Below are positions 41,997 to 48,232 of a stretch of DNA of 48,232 nucleotides, piece by piece. Position numbers and translations under genes: made by a program. The DNA lies in assembly GCA_045604805.1 (NCBI GenBank), contig JAZUOT010000019.1, positions 1 to 48,232 of the forward strand, given 5' to 3'. The notes under the pieces were generated by a model. It was not told the origin of the DNA, searched no databases, and saw nothing but the letters and a program-made list of their open reading frames with translations. Position 1 is the first letter of the stretch. Each line of letters begins with the position of its first letter. The DNA is from JAZUOT01 sp045604805. GTDB lineage: Bacteria > Bacillota > Clostridia > Oscillospirales > Acutalibacteraceae.

Positions 41997-43094
41997 CTAA
42001 TAACTGATAGGATCAGATGACAAATATTTTTTTACCATTAGAGCTATTTTAAACTCTATAGCATCCTCGAAATTTCTCAAATCCAGTCCTGTGATTCTTT
42101 TAATCTTTTCTATTCGGTACACAAGGGTGTTCCTATGTATAAACAGCTTCCTGGAAGTTTCGGAAACATTAAGATTATTCTCAAAGAACTTTTGTATAGT
42201 AAACAAAGTCTCGTGATCAAAAGTTTCCTGTGTACTTTTTTTAAAGACTTCACCCAAGAACGTATTACATAATGTCGTGGGTAATTGATAAATCAATCTG
42301 GCGATCCCAAGGTTGTTATAGCATATTATATTCTTTTGCGCATCAAAGACTTTACCAACTTCTATGGCCATACGTGCTTCTTTGAAAGAACGTCCTATTT
42401 CATCCATGTGTTCCACACACATACCTATTCCAACCTCAGAACGGACATAATACTGGCTGGAAAGAGTATCTGTTATAGAAGCAGCTAATTTTTCTAAATC
42501 ATCATAGGATATTCCTTCAGAAACTTCTTTAACTATTACCACCTCAGATTCATTCAGAGGTATAACAAAGTCTTTGTCTTTGTTAAAAAATAGTCCTTGT
42601 ATGACATCAAACATAGGAATATTTTTTTTATCGACAAGTTTGGCAAGCAAACATACCCTGACAGCTCTCATATCAAACTGCAATTCTCTTGCTTTTGTAA
42701 AGATATCTCCTGGCAAAATGTTATCTAAAATTACATTTTTCATAAAGCTATTGCGATCATATTTTTCATCGTAATAAACTTTTAGTTCTCCAAGAGACAC
42801 TGAAAGGATATCTGCGTATCTTTTTGCTTCTTGATCTTCTCCTTCAACAAAGACAATAAATTGAGAACGTGCCCCACAAAAAAAACGTTTGCAAACTTTG
42901 CCATCTATGGTAAATTCATCACTTTCATTTTTTTCGTCTCCATTATCCACGTCAGCGATAGCGTGGAATATAGATCCAACTTGACGTAAATCTGAACAGG
43001 CAATAATATTGCCTTGCGAATCCAAAACGCCTATTGTTCTGTCAATTGCCCCCTTCATTTTCTGAATAAGACTCTGAAACATCCTACTTAACAT
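41997..43094 (-). CDS. CdaR/PucR-family transcriptional regulator
   Basis: 365 residues. The C-terminal PucR-type helix-turn-helix has FENNLNVSETSRKLFIHRNT then LVYRIEKIKRITGLDLRNF, the HTH_30 signature. The middle part (about 130-285) is a GGDEF-related CdaR domain, and the N-terminal part (about 5-110) looks like a small sensory domain with GVLDSQGNIIACSD. Related regulators respond to carbon acids or purines, but here the gene heads an ftsE-ftsX-M23 cluster, an arrangement I recall in several Clostridia, so it may control envelope functions. The ligand is unknown. ATG 43094 follows AGGGAGG. Confidence 0.85.
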   Translation of the reverse strand: MLSRMFQSLIQKMKGAIDRTIGVLDSQGNIIACSDLRQVGSIFHAIADVDNGDEKNESDEFTIDGKVCKRFFCGARSQFIVFVEGEDQEAKRYADILSVSLGELKVYYDEKYDRNSFMKNVILDNILPGDIFTKARELQFDMRAVRVCLLAKLVDKKNIPMFDVIQGLFFNKDKDFVIPLNESEVVIVKEVSEGISYDDLEKLAASITDTLSSQYYVRSEVGIGMCVEHMDEIGRSFKEARMAIEVGKVFDAQKNIICYNNLGIARLIYQLPTTLCNTFLGEVFKKSTQETFDHETLFTIQKFFENNLNVSETSRKLFIHRNTLVYRIEKIKRITGLDLRNFEDAIEFKIALMVKKYLSSDPISY

Positions 43095-43321
43095 AAGGCT
43101 GCCTCCCTATTTTTTTTATGACTAAAAATCAATGTCCAAAACGACCCAAACTTTTTAACCTCTCAGACGAACATACACATACATTCTACACAAATATACT
43201 CTTTTTTGCAAACTGTGTTTCTTGAATTAGGGAAAGTTCTGAGCTTCTAAAAAAGGCTATAACAAATATCTGGTAAGGATGGCCTTTCACGCGTTTGGTG
43301 TGGGTTTGGAATGCAGTTTAT

Positions 43322-43350
43322 TTGACTTATACCAGTTTTTTTCGTACAAT
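43322..43350 (+). promoter_or_regulatory. Strong promoter of hydE-hydG-hydF
   Basis: TTGACT (43322-43327), 17 nt, TACAAT (43345-43350), each box one base off consensus. Transcription from about 43357 leaves a 5' leader of about 45 nt up to the proposed ATT start of hydE. The interval 43095-43321 shows no gene. Confidence 0.75.
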
Positions 43351-43400
43351 ATTCACACTGTAATTAGGAGATTTTGGGTTCTTTCAGGAGGTCATAAAAT

Positions 43401-44447
43401 ATTTCCAGTCCGGTTAGTATTATAGACAAACTTAAAAATGAGCGACGTTTAGAAAAGCAAGAATGGATGTATTTGCTAGAGAATCGAGACGAGCGGAGCA
43501 GAGCATATTTATTTAATTGCGCACAAGAAGCTAGGAAAGAACATTACGGAGACAGGGTTTACATTCGGGGACTAATTGAAATTTCGAATTACTGCAAAAA
43601 CAATTGCCTTTACTGTGGTATACGTTCTGGTAACCGAGCTGTTGAACGCTATCGTTTGAAAAAATCTCATATACTTGACTGCTGCTCAAAAGCTTATGAA
43701 CATGGTTTTAGGACATTTGTATTGCAAGCAGGGGAAGATTGTTTTTTTGATGATGAATATCTGTGTGATATTGTGAATGAAATTAAAGTTAAATATCGTG
43801 AATGTGCTATTACTTTGTCTTTAGGAGAAAGATCCAAGGAAAGCTATAAAAAACTTTTTGATGCCGGTGCTACGAGGTATCTTTTAAGGCATGAAACAGC
43901 AGATAAATTTCATTATCAAAAACTTCATCCCAAAAGTATGAGCTTTGCAAATCGGATTGATTGCTTATATAATTTGAAAGAGATAGGGTATCAAGTTGGT
44001 TGTGGTTTTATGGTGGGTTCACCATTTCAAACTGTAGAAAATTTGGCACTTGATATGATGTTTATTTCTGAATTCAAACCACATATGGTAGGTTTAGGGC
44101 CATTTATCCCTCATAAAGATACCCCTTTTAAAGATTACTCCTCTGGTAGTGTGGAACTTACTTTATTTTTACTTGCACTTGTCCGTCTTGCTGTACCAAA
44201 AGCTCTTATTCCGGCAACTACTGCTCTTCGAACCATAGATAATTCTGCATACAGAAGCGGAATGCTTGCTGGTGCAAATGTCGTGATGATGAATTTTTCT
44301 CCTGATGATGCCAAGAATAAATATTTACTTTATAACAATAAGATTTGTTCAAAAAATAAAACCTCTACCGAAATTGACATTTTACAGAAAGATCTGCGAG
44401 AAACAGGATACAAAGTAGTGGTCGATATTGGTAATTATGCTATATAA
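43401..44447 (+). CDS. hydE: [FeFe]-hydrogenase H-cluster radical SAM maturase HydE, probable ATT start
   Basis: 348 residues from the proposed ATT start. The radical SAM cluster motif is CKNNCLYC (Cys65, 69, 72) in IRGLIEISNYCKNNCLYCGI. LQAGEDCFFDDE, LSLGERSKESY, RHETADKFHYQKLHP and GFMVGSPFQTVENLA are family blocks. HydE works on the sulfur/iron part of the 2Fe subcluster. The first ATG (43467) would remove the usual N-terminal segment IIDKLKNERRLEKQEWMYLL. That segment is encoded in frame from ATT 43401, which lies 9 nt after a perfect AGGAGG (43386-43391), and no ATG, GTG or TTG occurs in between. An in-frame TAA lies 6 nt before ATT. If ATT is not used, the protein starts at 43467 (326 residues). 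Confidence 0.9.
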   Translation: MSSPVSIIDKLKNERRLEKQEWMYLLENRDERSRAYLFNCAQEARKEHYGDRVYIRGLIEISNYCKNNCLYCGIRSGNRAVERYRLKKSHILDCCSKAYEHGFRTFVLQAGEDCFFDDEYLCDIVNEIKVKYRECAITLSLGERSKESYKKLFDAGATRYLLRHETADKFHYQKLHPKSMSFANRIDCLYNLKEIGYQVGCGFMVGSPFQTVENLALDMMFISEFKPHMVGLGPFIPHKDTPFKDYSSGSVELTLFLLALVRLAVPKALIPATTALRTIDNSAYRSGMLAGANVVMMNFSPDDAKNKYLLYNNKICSKNKTSTEIDILQKDLRETGYKVVVDIGNYAI

Positions 44448-44465
44448 ATCAGGAAGGTGTTTATC

Positions 44466-45908
44466 ATGAAGTATGATGTTAATTCTTCTCAAGCTGAGGA
44501 ATTTATAAATCACGAAGAAATACTAGAAACTTTGAAATACGCTGAAGAAAACAAAAATAATTTAGAGCTAGTCAATTCTTTGCTTGAAAAGGCGTCTCCG
44601 GTAAGAGAAAATGATAAAATATTTTGCAAAGGATTAAGTCATAGAGAAGCTTCTGTTTTGCTTGCTTGCGAAGATAAGGAAATAATCGACAAAATTTACA
44701 AATTAGCTAAGGATATAAAATTGTCATTTTATGGCAAAAGAATAGTCATGTTCGCTCCTCTTTATTTATCTAACTATTGCGTAAATAGTTGTGTGTATTG
44801 CCCTTATCATATAAAAAACAAAACAATAGCTCGTAAAAAGCTTAGCCAAGAAGAAGTAAAAAAAGAAGTCATCGCTTTACAAGATATGGGGCATAAAAGA
44901 CTTGCTTTGGAAGCAGGGGAAGATCCAAAAAATAATCCTATAGAATATATTTTAGATTGTATAAAAACTATATACTCTGTAAAACACAAAAACGGAGCTA
45001 TAAGAAGAGTAAATATAAATATAGCTGCGACAAGTGTAGAAAATTACAAAAAACTAAAAGAAGCAGGTATAGGCACATATATACTTTTCCAGGAAACTTA
45101 CCATAAAGAAAGTTACCTTAAATTGCATCCTTGTGGTCCGAAGCATGATTATAATTACCACACAGAAGCTATGGACAGAGCTATACAGGCAGGCATAGAT
45201 GATGTGGGTCTTGGTGTTCTGTTTGGGCTTGAGAGATACAAATATGAACTTGCAGGTTTACTCATGCACGCAGAACATTTAGAGCAAAAATATGGGGTAG
45301 GGCCACATACAATAAGTGTCCCTAGAATAAAACCTGCTAGTGATATAGACCCCACAAAATTTGACAACGGCATAGATGACGATACATTTGCTAAAATATG
45401 TGCAATAATAAGAATAGCGGTGCCGTATACTGGTATGATAATTTCGACAAGAGAATCTGAAACTTTGAGAGAAAGAGTACTTGAATTAGGTGTTACCCAA
45501 ATAAGCGGAGCATCTCGCACTTCTGTAGGCGGTTATACCGAAAAAAATCGCGACCATGAATCAGAACAATTTGATGTTTCAGACCAACGCACTTTAGATG
45601 AAGTTGTAAATTGGCTGATTAAACTTGGGTATATTCCTTCTTTCTGTACCGCTTGCTATAGAGAAGGACGAACCGGCGATAGATTTATGTCACTTTGTAA
45701 AACTGGCCAAATACAAAATTGCTGCCAACCAAATGCTCTCTTAACTTTAAAAGAATTTTTGATGGACTATGCTAGTAATGCTACAATAGAATCTGGAGAA
45801 AAACTCATCAAACAGGAACTTTCAAAAATACCTAATAAAAAGACTAACTCCATGTGCAAAGATTTGATAAAAAATATAGCTAATGGTAAAAGAGATTTTA
45901 GATTCTAG
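44466..45908 (+). CDS. hydG: [FeFe]-hydrogenase H-cluster radical SAM maturase HydG
   Basis: 480 residues from ATG 44466, 9 nt after AGGAAGG; a GTG at 44457 overlaps that site. The radical SAM motif CVNSCVYC (Cys105, 109, 112) is in LSNYCVNSCVYCPYH. The C-terminal auxiliary cluster motif is CTACYREGRTGDRFM (Cys394, 397) plus Cys411. HydG cleaves tyrosine to give the CO and CN ligands and builds an Fe-Cys(CO)2CN synthon. ALEAGEDPKNNP and RISAASRT-like GASRTSVGGY are conserved blocks. It lies 18 nt after hydE and 15 nt before hydF in one operon. Confidence 0.97.
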   Translation: MKYDVNSSQAEEFINHEEILETLKYAEENKNNLELVNSLLEKASPVRENDKIFCKGLSHREASVLLACEDKEIIDKIYKLAKDIKLSFYGKRIVMFAPLYLSNYCVNSCVYCPYHIKNKTIARKKLSQEEVKKEVIALQDMGHKRLALEAGEDPKNNPIEYILDCIKTIYSVKHKNGAIRRVNINIAATSVENYKKLKEAGIGTYILFQETYHKESYLKLHPCGPKHDYNYHTEAMDRAIQAGIDDVGLGVLFGLERYKYELAGLLMHAEHLEQKYGVGPHTISVPRIKPASDIDPTKFDNGIDDDTFAKICAIIRIAVPYTGMIISTRESETLRERVLELGVTQISGASRTSVGGYTEKNRDHESEQFDVSDQRTLDEVVNWLIKLGYIPSFCTACYREGRTGDRFMSLCKTGQIQNCCQPNALLTLKEFLMDYASNATIESGEKLIKQELSKIPNKKTNSMCKDLIKNIANGKRDFRF

Positions 45909-45923
45909 TATGGGAGGCGAAAT

Positions 45924-47120
45924 ATGAGCCTTAATGATACACCAAGTGCCCAAAGAACACATATAGCTTTCTTTGGGAAACGCAATGCTGGTAAATCGAG
46001 TTTGGTAAATGCGGTAACAGGACAAAATATAGCGGTAGTCTCTGATGTGAAAGGAACTACAACTGATCCGGTATACAAGTCGATGGAGCTTTTGCCTCTT
46101 GGACCTGTTGTAATAATAGACACTCCTGGTTTCGATGATAGTGGAAAGCTTGGAGATTTGCGTGTGGAAAAAACGAAACAAATTCTTAACAAAACTGATA
46201 TTGCTGTTTTAGTTGTAGATTCTCGCTTGGATATCAGTGATAGTGACAAGGAATTAGTGCAACTCTTTGAGCAAAAACATATTCCCTGTATTATAGTCCG
46301 CAGTAAATCAGATTTACTTAAAGTTTCACCAAAAGCAAGTAAAGATGAAACTTATTTAAATGTAAATGAGGAACAGTTAATTTTTGATTTTAGAGAAAAA
46401 TTATCACGGTTAAAGCCTGTTGAGAATTCTGCTAAATTGATATCAGACAAACTAAATATAGGTGACCTTGTTATTCTCGTTGTTCCTATCGATAAAGCTG
46501 CACCAAAAGGTAGGTTAATTTTGCCTCAACAGCAAACTATAAGAGATATATTAGATGTAAGGGCAGCTGCTTTGATAGTTCAAGATGATGAGTTAGCGGA
46601 TATGCTAAAAAATTTACCCAAAAAACCACGTCTAGTTATAACAGACAGCCAAGTTTTTTCTAAAGTTTCTAAAATAGTACCTGAAGAAATACAGCTTACA
46701 TCTTTTTCTATATTGATGGCTAGATATAAAGGATTTCTAGAAACAGCTGTAAAAGGTGCTATTGCCATAGACAATTTGGAAGAAGGTTCTACAATTCTTA
46801 TATCAGAAGGTTGTACGCACCACAGACAATGCGATGATATAGGAACAGTTAAACTTCCAAAATTACTAAAAAAATATACTCAAAAAAATTTCAATATAGA
46901 AACTTCCAGTGGAACAGCTTTCCCTGAGGATTTGAGCAAATATTCTTTGGTGATACACTGTGGGGCTTGTATGCTAAACGAACGCACTGTTCAGTACCGT
47001 ATGGAACACACTAAAAACTTTAAGCTGCCATTTACAAACTATGGAACAGCCATTGCTTATATGAATGGAATTTTAAAACGAAGTCTGGCTGTTTTTCCTG
47101 AAATTTGTATAGAATCATAG
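45924..47120 (+). CDS. hydF: [FeFe]-hydrogenase H-cluster maturation GTPase HydF
   Basis: 398 residues. The GTPase domain has G1 GKRNAGKSS (about 18-26), G2 Thr in VKGTTTDPVY, G3 DTPGFDD and G4-like RSKSD. The C-terminal cluster-binding domain has CTHHRQCDDIG (Cys297, His299) and HCGACM (Cys346, Cys349), the conserved iron-sulfur ligands. HydF is the scaffold that assembles the 2Fe subcluster made by HydE and HydG and passes it to apo-hydrogenase. ATG 45924 follows GGGAGGCG. No hydrogenase gene is in the window. Confidence 0.97.
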   Translation: MSLNDTPSAQRTHIAFFGKRNAGKSSLVNAVTGQNIAVVSDVKGTTTDPVYKSMELLPLGPVVIIDTPGFDDSGKLGDLRVEKTKQILNKTDIAVLVVDSRLDISDSDKELVQLFEQKHIPCIIVRSKSDLLKVSPKASKDETYLNVNEEQLIFDFREKLSRLKPVENSAKLISDKLNIGDLVILVVPIDKAAPKGRLILPQQQTIRDILDVRAAALIVQDDELADMLKNLPKKPRLVITDSQVFSKVSKIVPEEIQLTSFSILMARYKGFLETAVKGAIAIDNLEEGSTILISEGCTHHRQCDDIGTVKLPKLLKKYTQKNFNIETSSGTAFPEDLSKYSLVIHCGACMLNERTVQYRMEHTKNFKLPFTNYGTAIAYMNGILKRSLAVFPEICIES

Positions 47121-47148
47121 TTGTGCCTGAATAAGGAGCTTTCATTTT

Positions 47149-47526
47149 ATGATATTCTTTGCCGAACGTATAAAGTATTATAGAAAAAGTCTAGGCTATT
47201 CTCAACAGCAAATAGCTAAATTCATCGGCGTGGAGCGTTCTACATACACTTATTATGAGACTGGCAAAACACAACCAAATTTTGTTGCCCTTGAAAAATT
47301 ATGCAAAATCTTTGGTGTTGGTTACACCGATCTCTTGAGTGAATCGAAAAAAGATGAACCCGTGTTGGAAGATAACAATTCATTCAATCTGTCACATGAT
47401 ACTACTGCAAAAGAACAAGAACTTAATATTAACAATCTATCTACACAAGAAAAAGAACTTATCGCCTATTTTAGACTGATGTCTGATGATGCTAAAAAAA
47501 ATCTTCTAAATAGTTTAGAGGATTGA
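47149..47526 (+). CDS. XRE-family helix-turn-helix regulator
   Basis: 125 residues. The N-terminal Cro/CI-type HTH (about 5-62) has IKYYRKSLGYSQQQIAKFIG, VERSTYTYYETGKTQPNFVA and LEKLCKIFGVGYTDLL. A variable linker and a C-terminal helix (ELIAYFRLMSDDAKKNLLNSL) follow, which may mediate dimerisation. ATG 47149 follows AAGGAGC, 28 nt after hydF, so it could be the last gene of the hydEGF transcript or a separate unit. The target is unknown; the neighbouring genes are hydEGF and the leader-bearing gene at 47790. Confidence 0.9.
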   Translation: MIFFAERIKYYRKSLGYSQQQIAKFIGVERSTYTYYETGKTQPNFVALEKLCKIFGVGYTDLLSESKKDEPVLEDNNSFNLSHDTTAKEQELNINNLSTQEKELIAYFRLMSDDAKKNLLNSLED

Positions 47527-47716
47527 TATTTAAACCAAAACAAAAAAATACTACGAAATAAAGAATTAGTCGTCCGTGTGTACCGTTCGTTATACGGCGC
47601 TTCTTTAGTAATTTAATTGATTCCAAACATCTGGCAAACTTTTTTAATTGCTAGGTGTTTTGTTTTTTGCAAAAAGCCAAAGTAAAGCTCTGCACTAAAT
47701 TTTTTTATTTTTCCTA

Positions 47717-47747
47717 TTGACTTCATGTGGGGGTGGGGGCGTATAAT
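47717..47747 (+). promoter_or_regulatory. Likely promoter of the terminal leader gene, with G-rich spacer
   Basis: TTGACT (47717-47722) and a perfect TATAAT (47742-47747) are 19 nt apart. The spacer is unusually G-rich (GTGGGGGTGGGGGCG at 47727-47741). The start codon follows 42 nt after the -10. The rest of 47527-47789 shows no gene. Confidence 0.6.
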
Positions 47748-47789
47748 GTAAATATAGAGGTTTTGTTTGTGCCTTAGGAGGCTTTTGAG

Positions 47790-48232
47790 ATGACTGGGAA
47801 AATTTTGTCCAAAGATTTGTGTGGCTTAAGCAAAAAGGAAATAAAACTACTCACAGAATGTAGAGACAAAGAAGAAGCGATTGAGCAATTTAGAATTCTG
47901 GGTTACGCGGTAGGTTCTGCTGATCTAGATGCGATAAAGCTTGCGTATGAAAGAAGAAATGAAACATCAGATGCAAGCATCTTGGATCTTGAGCAGCTAG
48001 AGCAAGTAGCTGGTGGGTTACCAGTACCGTTGCGACGTTTTAAAGAAAAAGAAATAAATGAAGATGAATTATTAACCCGTGTTAGGGAGGCGTATAATAG
48101 AAAAAATCCCACAGGTCAATGTGAAGATAATACAAGTTTGTCTATTAGTATTGTGACCCCCTTTATAGATAGTGGAGCTTTACCTGTTGTACCTGTTGAT
48201 GAGGCTTCATTTTCAGGTTTATATGATCAGGT
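47790..48232 (+). CDS. N-terminal part of a double-glycine-leader protein (truncated by window end)
   Basis: It starts at ATG 47790, 8 nt after AGGAGG, and stays open for 147 codons to the end of the window. The leader (about 1-75) contains LLTECRDKEEAIEQFRILGY and ILDLEQLEQVAGG, so it has the E-C-R-D and L-x-x-L-x-x-V-x-G-G features seen at 5473 and 14031. After the glycines comes LPVPLRRFKEKEINEDELLT, a charged stretch and then residues rich in Ser, Val and Pro. No Sec signal. The cargo identity lies beyond the window. Confidence 0.75.
   Translation, partial: MTGKILSKDLCGLSKKEIKLLTECRDKEEAIEQFRILGYAVGSADLDAIKLAYERRNETSDASILDLEQLEQVAGGLPVPLRRFKEKEINEDELLTRVREAYNRKNPTGQCEDNTSLSISIVTPFIDSGALPVVPVDEASFSGLYDQ

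Overview
The window is AT-rich, standard-code DNA from a low-GC Gram-positive, spore-forming, anaerobic member of Clostridia. Evidence: a cotJABC spore-coat operon, the complete [FeFe]-hydrogenase maturation set hydE-hydG-hydF, a CdaR/PucR-type regulator next to ftsEX, a ThiT S-component, strong Shine-Dalgarno sites and frequent TTG/GTG starts. Placement near Oscillospiraceae-like lineages is my inference from gene order.

Layout. (1) 1-5.4 kb: exported-protein locus with the tail of a ricin-lectin gene, a papain-like protease with InlB-like and ricin repeats, a phosphodiester glycosidase whose ricin tail has decayed, and an IS5-type transposase relic. (2) 5.4-8.3 kb: a minus-strand peptidase C69 protein behind a Nif11-like double-glycine leader, lying between the IS5 relic and an IS1-type relic. 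(3) 8.5-13.7 kb: HAD phosphatase, a small conserved protein, ireB, then trmK, a Nif3-like gene and rqcH. (4) 14.0-18.3 kb: a 1437-residue protein with the same leader type, proline-rich repeats and a C-terminal hydrophobic segment. (5) 18.4-19.7 kb: rpsT, a 50-aa membrane protein, tRNA-Ser(GGA), a short double-glycine peptide and a structured RNA-like stretch that resembles part of a group II intron. (6) 19.7-31.3 kb: housekeeping genes ileS-lspA-rpe and miaB-ylbF-mutS-mutL-miaA. (7) 31.3-36.9 kb: amidase and polysaccharide deacetylase, decayed DNA, a second papain-like protease, prfB. (8) 37-43 kb, minus strand: cotJABC, thiT, and an envelope operon (PucR regulator-ftsE-ftsX-M23 peptidase). 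(9) 43.3-47.5 kb: hydEGF and an XRE regulator. (10) The window ends inside a third large double-glycine-leader gene.

The most unusual feature is a dispersed set of four genes (5473-7707, 14031-18344, 19131-19376, 47790-end) with N-termini ending in an L-x-x-L-x-x-V-x-G-G leader signature. Three of them also share an upstream E-C-R-D motif. The cargo ranges from about 60 residues to an enzyme domain and a giant repeat protein. None has a Sec signal peptide, and no transporter or RiPP-modifying enzyme lies nearby. This suggests a shared export or processing signal on very different cargos.

Limits: all assignments come from reading sequence by eye and from family knowledge; no database search was run. 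Several starts were moved from the longest reading frame on the basis of Shine-Dalgarno spacing or promoter position.
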